Below are positions 49,269-58,400 of a DNA stretch of 64,000 bases, in pieces (the first letter of the stretch is position 1; each line of letters opens with the position of its first letter). The notes below the pieces were generated by a model. That model had not been told where the DNA came from. It saw only the letters and a program-made list of their open reading frames with translations, and ran no database searches. The translations under genes were made by a program, and so were the position numbers. The stretch is from Limimaricola cinnabarinus. Lineage in GTDB: Bacteria; Pseudomonadota; Alphaproteobacteria; Rhodobacterales; Rhodobacteraceae. Location of the stretch: positions 1 through 64,000 of the forward strand of contig NZ_KZ304965.1 in assembly GCF_002723615.1 (NCBI RefSeq), read 5' to 3'.

Positions 49269-50518
49269 GCGTCGCGCGCCAGCCGGAGCCCGCTCATCTG
49301 CCAGCGCCGGTCGGGGTGAAAGAAGTTGCGGTAGCTGTGGCGCATCTGCGCGCGCGGCGTGGCGCAGGAGCCACCGCGCAGCACGTACTGGTTCACCATG
49401 AACTTGCCGTTGTATTCGCCGATCGCGCCCTCGGGCGGGCGGAACCCGGGATAGGGGTCGAAGCCGCTGCGGGTCCATTCCCAGACATCGCCATGCATCT
49501 GCCGCAGGCCCTCGCCCGGCCGGGCGGGCAGCGGGCGCAGCGCGCCGTCATCCATGAAGTTGCCGGCGATCTCGCTGCCCTGCGCCGCGACCTCCCACTC
49601 GGCCTCGGTCGGCAGCCTTGCCCCCGCCCAGCGCGCGAAGGCCTCGGCCTCGTAGAAGCTCACATGCACCACCGGGGCGTTCGGATCGACGGGCTGCGCT
49701 CCGCGCGCGGTGAAGCTCCACCATGCGCCGTCCTGCTTCCACCAGTAGAGCGGCGCGTCCCACTCCCCGGACTGCGCGCGCGCATGCCCCTCCATCAGCC
49801 AGTGCCGGGCATCGCCATAGCCGCCATCCTCGATGAAGGCGATCCATTCGGCGTTGGTCACGGGGCGGTTGGCCAGCTCATAGGGCCGCAGCAGCACCTC
49901 GTGGCGCGGCCCTTCGCAGTCATAGGCGAAGCCTTCGCCCGCATGGCCGATCTCGCGGATGCCGCCGCCGAAGCCGATCCATTCGCGCGGCAGCGGCTCG
50001 GACAGGGCGCGCGGCTCGGGCGCGCGGATCGCGGGCATCAGCGGGTTGAAGGACAGCGCGTGCAGCAGGTCGGTGAGCAGCAGTTCCTGGTGCTGCATCT
50101 CGTGGTGACAGCCCAGCGTGGTCAGCTCCGCCACCTCTTCGTCGCCCTGCGCCAGCAGATCCCCCATCGCCGCCTCGACATGGGCGCGGTAGTCCATCAC
50201 CTCGGCCACTGTGGGGCGGGTGATCAGCCCGCGCTGCGAGCGGGCGTGCCGCGGCCCGGCCTGCACGTAGTAGGAGTTGAACAGGAAGGCGAAGCGCTCG
50301 TCGGGCGAGGCATAGCCAGCCACCTTCTCGCGCAGGATGAACTGCTCGAAGAACCACGAGGTATGGGCGAGGTGCCACTTGGTGGGCGAGGCGTCCTCCA
50401 TCGATTGCACCACCATGTCCTCGGGCGCGAGATCGGCCACGAGCTCGCGGCTTCGGGCGCGGGTCGCGCGAAATAGGTCGTGCGTGTCGGCGGGGGCGGG
50501 CCGGGTGGCTGTCTGCAT
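49265..50518 (-). CDS. egtB: Ergothioneine biosynthesis sulfoxide synthase EgtB
   Basis: The 417-residue protein has an N-terminal DinB-like helical domain with iron ligands His52 and the H-x3-H pair His139/His143 (LGCHHEMQHQELL), and a C-terminal formylglycine-generating-enzyme-like domain (RLPTEAEWEVAAQ, MHGDVWEWT, RGGSCATPR). EgtB joins a sulfur donor to hercynine using O2. The methyltransferase EgtD that makes hercynine is not adjacent and not in the window. The ATG at 50518 is the sensible start; the open frame extends upstream without a ribosome site. Confidence 0.92.
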   Translation of the reverse strand: MQTATRPAPADTHDLFRATRARSRELVADLAPEDMVVQSMEDASPTKWHLAHTSWFFEQFILREKVAGYASPDERFAFLFNSYYVQAGPRHARSQRGLITRPTVAEVMDYRAHVEAAMGDLLAQGDEEVAELTTLGCHHEMQHQELLLTDLLHALSFNPLMPAIRAPEPRALSEPLPREWIGFGGGIREIGHAGEGFAYDCEGPRHEVLLRPYELANRPVTNAEWIAFIEDGGYGDARHWLMEGHARAQSGEWDAPLYWWKQDGAWWSFTARGAQPVDPNAPVVHVSFYEAEAFARWAGARLPTEAEWEVAAQGSEIAGNFMDDGALRPLPARPGEGLRQMHGDVWEWTRSGFDPYPGFRPPEGAIGEYNGKFMVNQYVLRGGSCATPRAQMRHSYRNFFHPDRRWQMSGLRLARDA

Positions 50519-50687
50519 GAAATTCCCTCGTTCTGCTCTCGCGGAACGCGCGGAGAATGGCGGGGTTCCTGAGGTTTGGAGCCTGCGACCCGAGACCTTC
50601 GCTCGAGACCTTCGTCCGTGCCGCACGGACGCGGCGTCGCCGGAACCCGCCGCCCGGAGCCCCGGTTGCCCTGCAAAGGAGAAACGC

Positions 50688-52457
50688 ATGACCGACCCCC
50701 GCCCCGAGACCGTCTACGCGGCGGGGACGCCGACCAACAAGGTGCCGATCCGCGATCTCGGCGTGATCGGCGACCGCCGCAGCGCCGCCGTGATCGACCG
50801 GATGGGCCGCATCCTGTGGTACTGCCCCTGCCGCTTCGACGGGCCGAGCCTTCTGGCCGGGCTGCTCGATCCCGATGGCGGCGAATGGCGGATCGAGATG
50901 GAGGGGTCGGAGCCGGGGCCGCGCCGCTATCTCGATGGCAGCGGCATGCTGGAGACCACGATCCGCGCGCCGGAGGGCGATCTGGTGGTGCTCGACTGGA
51001 TGACCTCCGGCCCGCAGGCGCCGACCGGGGTGCTGTTGCGCGAATTCGCCGCGGCCCCCGCCGATGTGCGGGTCGTGCTCGATGCGCGCCCGGGCTATGG
51101 GCGCGGAACGGCCTCGCTGGAGGCGATGGAGACGGGCGTTTCGGTTGCGGGGATGGGCCTGCAGGGCTCGCATCCGCTGCGGATCGAAGCGCATCGCGTG
51201 GTGATGGACCTGCCTGCGGGCGAGGCGGGCTGGATGCTGCTGGCGGATGCGCCGCAGGCCCAAGCCGACCGCGCGACGCTCGACAATTGGCGCGGCCATA
51301 CGCTGGGCCATTGGCGCGGGCTCGACGAGGCGGTCGATTACGAAGGTGTTTTCGCCAATGAGGTCCGCCACTCCTTGCGCGCGATCCGGCTGTGCACCCA
51401 CGAGGAAAGCGGCGCCACCGTCGCCGCCGTGACCACCTCGCTGCCCGAGATCGCGGGGGGCGGGCGCAACTGGGACTATCGCTATGTCTGGTTGCGCGAC
51501 GCGGGCATGATCGTCTCGGCGCTGTTGCGCCTGTGTCAAAAAGACAGCGAGGGCGAGCAATACCTGAAGTTCATCTGCCGCTGCACCGGCACATCCGAGA
51601 AATATCCCATGGCGGTGTTCACCGATCTCGACTGCGAAACCGCGCCGCCCGAGACCGAGCTGCCCCTCGCGGGCTGGCGCGGCTCGCGGCCCGTGCGCAT
51701 CGGCAATGGCGCCGCCGACCAGCTTCAGCTCGACGCCTATGCCAACGTGGCGCTGGCCGCGAAGCTGCTCTACCGCGAGGGGCGCTCTGACGATCACGCC
51801 CATTGGGACGTGGTGTCCGACATCTGCGATTTCCTCGCCAAGAGCTGGGACCGGCCCGACCACGGCATCTGGGAGGAGACGCCGCCCAAGCCCTATGTCT
51901 CGGGCAAGGTCGTCGCCGCCTGCGCGCTGGAATCGGCGGCCGCCTATGCCAATGAGGCCGAGGCCGCCCGCTGGCGCGCCGCGGCGGGCGAGATCCGCGA
52001 CTGGGTCGCGCAAAACGGGCTGACCTCGGAGGGGGCCTATGCCGTCTATCCCGGCGCGGAAGAGGTGGATGTGACCGCGGCGCTGTTCCCTGTCTGGGAT
52101 TACTGCGCCGCCGACACGCCCGAGATGATCGCCACGATGAAGGCGCTGGAGCGCGACTGGAGCCCCGATGGCAGGCTCTATCACCGCCGGCTCGAATGCG
52201 ATGACGGCCGGCGCGAGGGGGTCTTCATCGCCGCCGGCTTCTGGGTCGCGCAATACTGGGTGATGCGCGGCGAACTGGAGCGGGCGCAAGCCATCATCGC
52301 GGCCAATGTCGCGCAGGCCAACGATCTCGGCCTGTTCTCCGAAGAAGCCGATCCGCGCAGCGGCGAGATGCTGGGCAATATCCCGCAGGCCTTTGCCCAT
52401 GCCGGGCTGATCGGCGCGGTGATCGACCTGAACCGCGCGCTCGACGCATCTGCATGA
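50688..52457 (+). CDS. Glycoside hydrolase family 15 (glucoamylase/trehalase-like) protein
   Basis: The 589-residue protein begins with the DUF5911-like N-terminal domain (IRDLGVIGDRRSAAVID), then the alpha/alpha barrel of GH15 with GGGRNWDYRYVWLRDAGM and GIWEETPPKPY (catalytic-type Glu). A second acid is expected near the C-terminal LFSEEADPRSGEMLGN. No signal peptide is present, so it acts in the cytoplasm, probably on trehalose or short alpha-glucans. AAAGGAG precedes the ATG at 50688. It is divergent from egtB. Confidence 0.88.
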   Translation: MTDPRPETVYAAGTPTNKVPIRDLGVIGDRRSAAVIDRMGRILWYCPCRFDGPSLLAGLLDPDGGEWRIEMEGSEPGPRRYLDGSGMLETTIRAPEGDLVVLDWMTSGPQAPTGVLLREFAAAPADVRVVLDARPGYGRGTASLEAMETGVSVAGMGLQGSHPLRIEAHRVVMDLPAGEAGWMLLADAPQAQADRATLDNWRGHTLGHWRGLDEAVDYEGVFANEVRHSLRAIRLCTHEESGATVAAVTTSLPEIAGGGRNWDYRYVWLRDAGMIVSALLRLCQKDSEGEQYLKFICRCTGTSEKYPMAVFTDLDCETAPPETELPLAGWRGSRPVRIGNGAADQLQLDAYANVALAAKLLYREGRSDDHAHWDVVSDICDFLAKSWDRPDHGIWEETPPKPYVSGKVVAACALESAAAYANEAEAARWRAAAGEIRDWVAQNGLTSEGAYAVYPGAEEVDVTAALFPVWDYCAADTPEMIATMKALERDWSPDGRLYHRRLECDDGRREGVFIAAGFWVAQYWVMRGELERAQAIIAANVAQANDLGLFSEEADPRSGEMLGNIPQAFAHAGLIGAVIDLNRALDASA

Positions 52458-52526
52458 GAAATCGAACGGCTCGGGCTTTCGCGGGTTGTCACCCCGACAG
52501 ATGACACACCAGACGCGGAGACGAAC

Positions 52527-53348
52527 ATGACTTCGACCAGCGACTATGTCTATGACCACGTCCAGGCCAGCACCCTGAACAAGGACATGGCGTTCCGCCC
52601 CGGCACGCCGGGGCCGGGCGACCGGCTGCCGGTCTTCGACCTGCCCGCCGCCACCGGCGGGCGCATCCGCAGCCACGCCATCACCGGCAACAAGCCGATG
52701 CTGCTGGTCACCGGCTCCTATACCTGTCCGATGACCGCGGCCTCGAACCCCGCGATGAAGAAGCTGCACCGCCGCTATGGCGGGCAGGTCGTCTTCGTCA
52801 TGCTGCATGTGCGCGAGGCGCATCCCGGCGAGCGCTTCGATCAGCCGCACGACATGGACGCCAAGATCCGCAACGCCCGCATCCTCAAGGAGCGCGACAG
52901 CCTGCCCTGGGCCGTGGCGGTGGACGACACCCAAGGCACGCTGCACAAGCAGCTCGACGAAAAGCCCAACGCGGTCTGGCTGACCGACCGGGAGGGCACG
53001 GTGGTCTATCGCGGTCTCTGGGCGGGCGATGACGAAAGCCTCGCCGATGCGCTGGAGGCGGTGTCGAAGGGCCGGATGCCGAAGAAACGCGAGAGCACGT
53101 CCCGGCTCAAGCCGATGGCGGCGGGCATCGGCGTGATGCGCGAGGTCACCCAGCGCTCGGGCAAGCGGGCCGAGGCCGATCTGTGGAAGGCGGCGCCCCC
53201 GGTCGCGGCGCTGGCGCGCATCGCCGATCTCTACCGCCCGCTGCCGCCGCATTGGCGCACCGCCGCCGCGGCCGCGACGATCGGGCTCGGCGCCACGGCG
53301 CTGATCGGCGCGCTGTCCTCGGCGCGCAAGCCCAAGCGCCGTCGCTAG
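52527..53348 (+). CDS. Deiodinase-like thioredoxin-fold protein with C-terminal membrane anchor
   Basis: The 273-residue protein has a thioredoxin-like fold with the iodothyronine-deiodinase pattern: GSYTCP (Cys67 at the selenocysteine position), then MLHVREAHPGE (92-102). Vertebrate deiodinases have Sec there and a similar EAHP loop. The C-terminal part (about 246-262) is one hydrophobic helix followed by a basic tail, so the catalytic domain probably faces the cytoplasm. Bacterial relatives have no known substrate. It is 69 bases downstream of the GH15 gene. Confidence 0.75.
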   Translation: MTSTSDYVYDHVQASTLNKDMAFRPGTPGPGDRLPVFDLPAATGGRIRSHAITGNKPMLLVTGSYTCPMTAASNPAMKKLHRRYGGQVVFVMLHVREAHPGERFDQPHDMDAKIRNARILKERDSLPWAVAVDDTQGTLHKQLDEKPNAVWLTDREGTVVYRGLWAGDDESLADALEAVSKGRMPKKRESTSRLKPMAAGIGVMREVTQRSGKRAEADLWKAAPPVAALARIADLYRPLPPHWRTAAAAATIGLGATALIGALSSARKPKRRR

Positions 53349-53359
53349 GGGCAGGGCCC

Positions 53360-53403
53360 GCGCCACCCCGCTCCGGCGACATACCGCCGGGACGGGGTGG
53401 CGC
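53360..53403 (+). terminator. Long perfect hairpin before the sulfolipid operon
   Basis: GCGCCACCCCG (53360-53370) pairs perfectly with CGGGGTGGCGC (53393-53403), and a second 5-bp stem CCGGC/GCCGG lies inside. It starts 12 bases after the deiodinase-like gene stop and ends 105 bases before sqdB. There is no T-run, so it may be a transcript-stabilising end or attenuator. Confidence 0.5.
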
Positions 53404-53508
53404 TCTGCCATGGGCCATGCATTATGCGCGCCGACCGGCCCCGCCGCCTGTCACGGGCCCGTCATGCCGGCCTGCCAGGCCGGGGCCAGCATGAACCGGA
53501 GGCATCAC

Positions 53509-54729
53509 ATGAAGATCGCGATTCTCGGCGGCGACGGTTTCGTCGGCTGGCCGACCTGCCTGCACCTGTCCGAGCAGGGCCACGAGATCCACATTCTCGA
53601 CAATCTCAGCCGCCGCTGGATCGACACCGAGCTGGGCGTGCAGTCGCTCACCCCGATGGATTCGATCCAGGAGCGCTGCCGGATCTGGCACGAGGTGACG
53701 GGGCGGCGGCTCAATTTCCACCTGATCGACCTCGCGAAGGAATACGAGCGGCTGAAATCCTGGCTGGCCGAGGAGAAGCCCGACGCCGTCATCCATTTCG
53801 CCGAGCAGCGCGCCGCGCCCTATTCGATGAAGTCCGACCGCCACAAGGTCTATACGGTCAACAACAACACCAACGCGACGCACAACCTGCTCGCGGCATT
53901 GGTCGAGACCGGCATCGATGCGCATCTGCTGCATCTCGGGACCATGGGCGTCTATGGCTATTCCAGCGTCGGCGCGGCGATCCCCGAGGGCTATCTCGAC
54001 GTCGAGGTCGAGACGCTTTCGGGCGAGAAGGCGCAACAGGAGATCCTCTACCCGACCAAACCCGGCTCGGTCTATCACATGACCAAGAGCCTCGATCAGA
54101 TCCTGTTCCAGTTCTATGCCCAGAATGACGGGCTCAGGATCACCGACCTGCATCAGGGCATCGTCTGGGGCACCCATACCGACCAGACCCGCCGCCACGA
54201 GCAGCTGATCAACCGCTTCGATTACGACGGCGATTACGGCACGGTGCTCAACCGCTTCCTGATCCAGGCGGCGATCGGCCACCCGCTCACGGTGCATGGC
54301 ACCGGCGGTCAGACGCGCGCCTTCATCCATATCCAGGATTCGGTGCGCTGCATCGAGCTGGCGCTGAATGAGGCGCCGAAATCGGGCGAACGGGTGCGCA
54401 TCTTCAACCAGATGACCGAGACGCACCGCGTGCGCGACCTGGCCGAGCTGGTGGCGAAGAAGACCGGGGCCGAGATCGCCTACCTGCCCAACCCGCGCAA
54501 GGAGGCCGAGGAGAACGACCTCGTGGTGAAGAACGAGAAATTCCTGAAGCTGGGCCTCGATCCGATCACCCTGCAGGAGGGGCTGTTGGACGAGGTGGTC
54601 GAGGTGGCGAAGAAATACGCGCACCGCATCGACCGGAGCCGCGTGCCGGCCGTCTCCGCCTGGACCCGCGATCTCGGCGCGCGGGTCGAGCGCGACCCCG
54701 AGGGCCGGGCGCTGCGCACCGTCTCGTGA
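53509..54729 (+). CDS. sqdB: UDP-sulfoquinovose synthase
   Basis: The 406-residue extended SDR makes UDP-sulfoquinovose from UDP-glucose and sulfite, the head-group donor of the sulfolipid SQDG. It has ILGGDGFVGWPTCLHL (NAD site), LGTMGVYGYS, YHMTKSLDQ (catalytic Tyr/Lys) and GIVWGTHTDQT, all SqdB hallmarks. GGAGG precedes the ATG at 53509. It is first of three overlapping genes in the order sqdB-sqdD-sqdC known from Rhodobacter sphaeroides. Confidence 0.94.
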   Translation: MKIAILGGDGFVGWPTCLHLSEQGHEIHILDNLSRRWIDTELGVQSLTPMDSIQERCRIWHEVTGRRLNFHLIDLAKEYERLKSWLAEEKPDAVIHFAEQRAAPYSMKSDRHKVYTVNNNTNATHNLLAALVETGIDAHLLHLGTMGVYGYSSVGAAIPEGYLDVEVETLSGEKAQQEILYPTKPGSVYHMTKSLDQILFQFYAQNDGLRITDLHQGIVWGTHTDQTRRHEQLINRFDYDGDYGTVLNRFLIQAAIGHPLTVHGTGGQTRAFIHIQDSVRCIELALNEAPKSGERVRIFNQMTETHRVRDLAELVAKKTGAEIAYLPNPRKEAEENDLVVKNEKFLKLGLDPITLQEGLLDEVVEVAKKYAHRIDRSRVPAVSAWTRDLGARVERDPEGRALRTVS

Positions 54730-55559
54730 GCGAGGGGCTGAGAGCGGAAGGCCCGGCGCAGAGCCGCCGGGCCTATGTCACGCTGGTCACCAATGCCGAT
54801 TTCGCGCGGGGCGCGGGGGCGCTCCTGCGCTCCTTGCGGCTGACCGGGACGACGGCGGATCTCGTGGTGCTGCATACCGGCGGCGTGGGCGAGGTCGATC
54901 TCGCGCCGCTCAGGGCGCGTGGCGCGCGGCTGGTGGCGACCGAGCTGCTGCCGACGAGCGACGCCTTCAACGCCGCCCATGCGCGCGAGGCGCTGCATGG
55001 CGCGGCCCCCTTCACCAAGGGCGAGAAGCCCGCCTTCCACACGCCCTTGGACAATTTCGCCAAGCTCAGGCTGTGGCAACTCGACTATGACCGCGTGGTG
55101 TTCCTCGACGCCGACACGCTGGTGCTGCGCAATATCGACAGCCTCTTCGACTACCCCGAGTTCTGCGCCGCGCCGAATGTCTATGAGAGCCTCGCCGATT
55201 TCCATCGGATGAATTCGGGCGTCTTCACCGCGCGGCCCGATCCGGTGACCTTTGAGGCCATGCTGGAGCGTCTCGACGCGCCCGGCGCCTTCTGGCGGCG
55301 CACGGACCAGACCTTTCTGCAGGAGGTCTTCCCCGATTGGCACGGCCTGCCGGTGACCTGCAACATGCTGCAATATGTCTGGTTCAACCTGCCGGAGCTG
55401 TGGAGGTGGGAGCAGATCAAGGTGCTGCATTTCCAGTACGAGAAGCCGTGGCAGGACCACGCCAAATCCGACCGGCTGCGGGTGCTGATTAATCTGTGGC
55501 GCGCCTATGCGGGCGACGGGCCGGTGCCCGATCTCGCCGATCTGCCGGACCCGGCATGA
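54726..55559 (+). CDS. sqdD: Glycogenin-like glycosyltransferase SqdD
   Basis: The 277-residue GT8-type transferase has the metal-binding VVFLDADTLVL (DxD, about 120) and the family stretch DNFAKLRLWQLDYDR. In R. sphaeroides sqdD encodes the glycogenin-like transferase of the sulfolipid operon, thought to transfer sulfoquinovose to its acceptor. Translation starts with GTG overlapping the sqdB stop. The symbol rests on operon order plus GT8 features. Confidence 0.88.
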   Translation: MSEGLRAEGPAQSRRAYVTLVTNADFARGAGALLRSLRLTGTTADLVVLHTGGVGEVDLAPLRARGARLVATELLPTSDAFNAAHAREALHGAAPFTKGEKPAFHTPLDNFAKLRLWQLDYDRVVFLDADTLVLRNIDSLFDYPEFCAAPNVYESLADFHRMNSGVFTARPDPVTFEAMLERLDAPGAFWRRTDQTFLQEVFPDWHGLPVTCNMLQYVWFNLPELWRWEQIKVLHFQYEKPWQDHAKSDRLRVLINLWRAYAGDGPVPDLADLPDPA

Positions 55560-56401
55560 GGCTGGCGCTGACCGGCGCGTCCGGGCTGGTGGGGCGGTTC
55601 CTGCTCACAGGCCTCGCCGCGCGCGGCCACGAGGTGGTGGCGCTCGGGCGGCGGTCCGTGGAGGGGCATGAACACCGGCCATGGGCGCTGGGGCAGGCGG
55701 CGCCGCTCGCGGGCTGCGAGGCGCTGGTGCACGCGGCCTTCAGCCATGCGCCCGGGCGCTACCGCGGCGGCGAGGGCGACGACCCGGAGGGGTTTCTCGC
55801 CCGCAATTGCGACGGCTCTCTCAGGCTCTTCGAGGAAGCCCGCCGCGCCGGGCTGTCGCGCGCGGTGTTCCTGTCGAGCCGCGCGGTCTATGGCGACTAC
55901 CCGCCCGGCACGGTGCTGGCCGAGACCCTGCCGCCCCGCCCCGATACGCTCTATGGCGAGATGAAGTGGCAGGTGGAGCAGGGGCTCTCGGCGCTGGCGC
56001 GGTCCGGTTTCGCCACCGCCAGCCTGCGGGCCACCGGCATCTACGGCCCGGGCGAGGGCCACAAGTGGGAGGGGCTGTTCGGCGCTTTCCTCGCGGGCGA
56101 GGAGATTGAGCCGCGCGTGGCGACCGAGCTGCATGGCGACGACCTCGCCGCCGCCGTGGCGCTTTTGCTGGAGGCGCCGGAGGCGGCGCTGGCATTACGC
56201 AGCTTCAATGCCTCGGACATCATCCTCGACCGGCGCGACCTGCTCGCGCGCATCGCGCGGATCACGGGGCAAAGCCCGGCATTGCCCGCGCGCGCCGACG
56301 CCGCCCGCGTCAGCGCCATGCGCTGCGACCGGCTGCGGGGCCTGGGCTGGCGGCCGCGCGGGGAGGAGGGGCTCGACGCCGCGCTGCGCGCGATGCTCTA
56401 G
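55556..56401 (+). CDS. sqdC: NAD(P)-dependent reductase/epimerase-like protein SqdC
   Basis: The 281-residue SDR has LTGASGLVGRFLL (5-17), FLSSRAVYGDYPPG and TLYGEMKWQVEQ (Tyr/Lys). In R. sphaeroides loss of sqdC leads to accumulation of sulfoquinovosyl-dihydroxyacetone, so it is needed late in sulfolipid synthesis. The symbol rests on position and fold. It overlaps sqdD by ATGA, and its stop overlaps the convergent purK stop by four bases. Confidence 0.82.
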   Translation: MRLALTGASGLVGRFLLTGLAARGHEVVALGRRSVEGHEHRPWALGQAAPLAGCEALVHAAFSHAPGRYRGGEGDDPEGFLARNCDGSLRLFEEARRAGLSRAVFLSSRAVYGDYPPGTVLAETLPPRPDTLYGEMKWQVEQGLSALARSGFATASLRATGIYGPGEGHKWEGLFGAFLAGEEIEPRVATELHGDDLAAAVALLLEAPEAALALRSFNASDIILDRRDLLARIARITGQSPALPARADAARVSAMRCDRLRGLGWRPRGEEGLDAALRAML

Positions 56402-57471
56402 CGCGCCGGGCCGGTGAGCCGGTTGACATGGCCCATCTTGCGGCCCGGACGGGCCTCGGCCTTGCCATAGAGATGCAGCGCCGACTGCGTGGCGGCGATC
56501 TCCGGCACCCGGTCGATATCGTCGCCGATCAGGTTCTCCATAACCACGTCCGAGTGCCGCGCCCCGTCGCCCAGCGGCCAGCCCGCCACGGCGCGGATGT
56601 GCTGTTCGAACTGGTCGATCAGGCAGCCATCCTGCGTCCAGTGGCCCGAATTGTGCACCCGCGGCGCGATCTCGTTGACCACGAGGCCTTGGGGCGTGAC
56701 GAAAAGCTCCACCCCCATGACGCCGACATAATCGAGCTCGGTCAGGATCTTCGCGGCCAGGAGCACCGCATCGGTGCGCTGCGAGGCCGAAAGCCGCGCC
56801 GGAACGGTGGTCTCGCGCAGGATGCCGTCCTCGTGCCGGTTCTCGCCCGGATCGAAGCAGGCGACCGCCCCGTCGAGCCCGCGCGCGCCGATCACGCTGA
56901 CCTCGTGGGAGAACTCGACGAAGCCTTCGAGGATGGCGGGCGCGCCGTTCATCTCCGCGAGTGCGGCGGCGGCGTCCTCCGCCGCCATGATCCGCGCCTG
57001 CCCCTTGCCGTCATAGCCGAAGCGGCGGGTCTTGAGGATCGCGGGCGCGCCGATGCGCTCCAGCGCCGCATCGAGCGAGGCGGCGTCGTCGACCATGGCA
57101 TAGGGCGCGGTGGCAAGGCCGAGATCGCGCAGGAAATCCTTCTCGTCGATCCGGTCCTGGCTCACCGCCAGGGCCCGGCGGTTCGGGCGGATCGGCACGA
57201 TGCTCTCGATCAGGTCGAGCGAGGCCGCGGGCACGTTCTCGAACTCGTAGGTGACGACGTCGACGGCTTCGGCGAAGGCCGTGAGCGCGGCCTCGTCGTC
57301 CCAGGCGGCGGTGGTGGCCCGGGCCGACACCTCGGCGGCGGGGCCGTCCGGGGCCGGGTCGTAGACATGGCATTTCAGGCCGAGCCGAGAGGCCGCGACG
57401 GCGAGCATCCGGCCAAGCTGGCCGCCGCCCAGGATGCCGATGGTCGAGCCGGGGGCGAGCGCGTCAGTCAT
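56398..57471 (-). CDS. purK: N5-carboxyaminoimidazole ribonucleotide synthase
   Basis: The 357-residue ATP-grasp enzyme of purine synthesis carboxylates AIR to N5-CAIR. It has [13 protein letters not shown] (14-26), [12 protein letters not shown] (ATP-binding loop), [18 protein letters not shown] and [14 protein letters not shown]. It overlaps purE by 8 bases as the second gene of the usual purEK pair. Confidence 0.95.
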   Translation of the reverse strand: MTDALAPGSTIGILGGGQLGRMLAVAASRLGLKCHVYDPAPDGPAAEVSARATTAAWDDEAALTAFAEAVDVVTYEFENVPAASLDLIESIVPIRPNRRALAVSQDRIDEKDFLRDLGLATAPYAMVDDAASLDAALERIGAPAILKTRRFGYDGKGQARIMAAEDAAAALAEMNGAPAILEGFVEFSHEVSVIGARGLDGAVACFDPGENRHEDGILRETTVPARLSASQRTDAVLLAAKILTELDYVGVMGVELFVTPQGLVVNEIAPRVHNSGHWTQDGCLIDQFEQHIRAVAGWPLGDGARHSDVVMENLIGDDIDRVPEIAATQSALHLYGKAEARPGRKMGHVNRLTGPAR

Positions 57472-57949
57472 CGGAGGGCTCCTCGGGGATGGAGGCGGAA
57501 AGCGCGGCGCGCCAATTGTCGAGACGCTGGGCGAGGGCGGGGTCCTGCAGCGCGAGGATGCCCGCCGCCATCAGCCCGGCATTGGCCGCGCCCGGCGCGC
57601 CGATCGCCATTGTGGCGACCGGAAAGCCGCGCGGCATCTGCAGGATGGAATAGAGCGAGTCGACGCCCGACAGCGCCCGGGTCTGCACCGGCACGCCGAT
57701 CACCGGCACGCGCGTCTTCGACGCCATCATGCCCGGCAGATGCGCCGCACCCCCCGCGCCCGCGATGATGACCTGCAGGCCCCGCTCCACCGCCGATCTG
57801 CCATAGTCCCACAGCCGGTCGGGGGTGCGGTGCGCCGAGACGATCTTCGTCTCGTGCTCCACGCCCAGCTCGTCGAGCATCTGCGCGGCCTCGCGCATCG
57901 TCGCCCAGTCCGACTGGCTGCCCATGATGATGCCGATCTTCGCGCCCAT
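57464..57949 (-). CDS. purE: N5-carboxyaminoimidazole ribonucleotide mutase
   Basis: The 161-residue class I PurE has the signature [25 protein letters not shown] (catalytic His) and [13 protein letters not shown]. It moves the carboxylate from N5 to C4 of the ring. It is first of the two-gene purEK operon. Confidence 0.95.
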   Translation of the reverse strand: MGAKIGIIMGSQSDWATMREAAQMLDELGVEHETKIVSAHRTPDRLWDYGRSAVERGLQVIIAGAGGAAHLPGMMASKTRVPVIGVPVQTRALSGVDSLYSILQMPRGFPVATMAIGAPGAANAGLMAAGILALQDPALAQRLDNWRAALSASIPEEPSDD

Positions 57950-58021
57950 CCGCCGTTCCCTTCGCTGCCGTTGGGGCGGGGTTACACCGGGGCGGGACGC
58001 GACGGCAAGCGGATCGCGCGC

Positions 58022-58240
58022 TCAGGCGATGATGTCGGGAAAGATGCGGTCCTCGATCCGGGCGATCTTGTCCTTGAGCATCAGCTTCTGCTTCTTGAGC
58101 CGGCGCAGCTGCAGCATGTCGGCGCCGCCGCGCGCCTCGAGCGCCTCGATCGCCTCGTCGAGGTCGCGATGCTCGCGCCGAAGCACTTCGAGCTCCACCC
58201 GCAGCACCTCGTCCTCATCCATTTTCGCCGAGTTGTTCAT
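58022..58240 (-). CDS. DUF465 (YdcH-type) small coiled-coil protein
   Basis: The 72-residue charged helical protein has the DUF465 pattern (RREHRDLDEAIEAL, LQLRRLKKQKLMLKDKIARIE). These proteins form short coiled coils; their job is unknown. The ATG at 58240 gives the family's length. It is divergent from hsp20 across 160 bases, so it may share the promoter region described there. Confidence 0.85.
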   Translation of the reverse strand: MNNSAKMDEDEVLRVELEVLRREHRDLDEAIEALEARGGADMLQLRRLKKQKLMLKDKIARIEDRIFPDIIA

Positions 58241-58302
58241 GCAGCTGCCCCATGTCTTTTGGCCATCATAGAAGTTGCACCCGGCGCCGCCTAGCCCCGG
58301 CA

Positions 58303-58332
58303 CTTGCAAGGCGGAATTCCGCCTCCCATATT
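58303..58332 (+). promoter_or_regulatory. Heat-shock-like promoter of hsp20 with a 16-bp palindrome in its spacer
   Basis: CTTGCA (58303-58308) and CCCATATT (58325-58332), 16 bases apart, resemble the sigma-32 (RpoH) -35 and -10 elements. Between them lies a perfect palindrome AGGCGGAATTCCGCCT (58309-58324), ideal for a dimeric repressor. The hsp20 start is 68 bases downstream. Confidence 0.5.
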
Positions 58333-58400
58333 GAGGGTCAGGCGGCTGCCGATTGCCGGGGTCGCTGACGGACGGTCGCTTGGGCAAGAGGACATGTCGC

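Noticed and set aside
49920-53411. Minus-strand frame of about 1160 codons opposite the GH15 and deiodinase-like genes
   Set aside because: It runs antisense to two recognised genes and through the egtB gene in the wrong frame.
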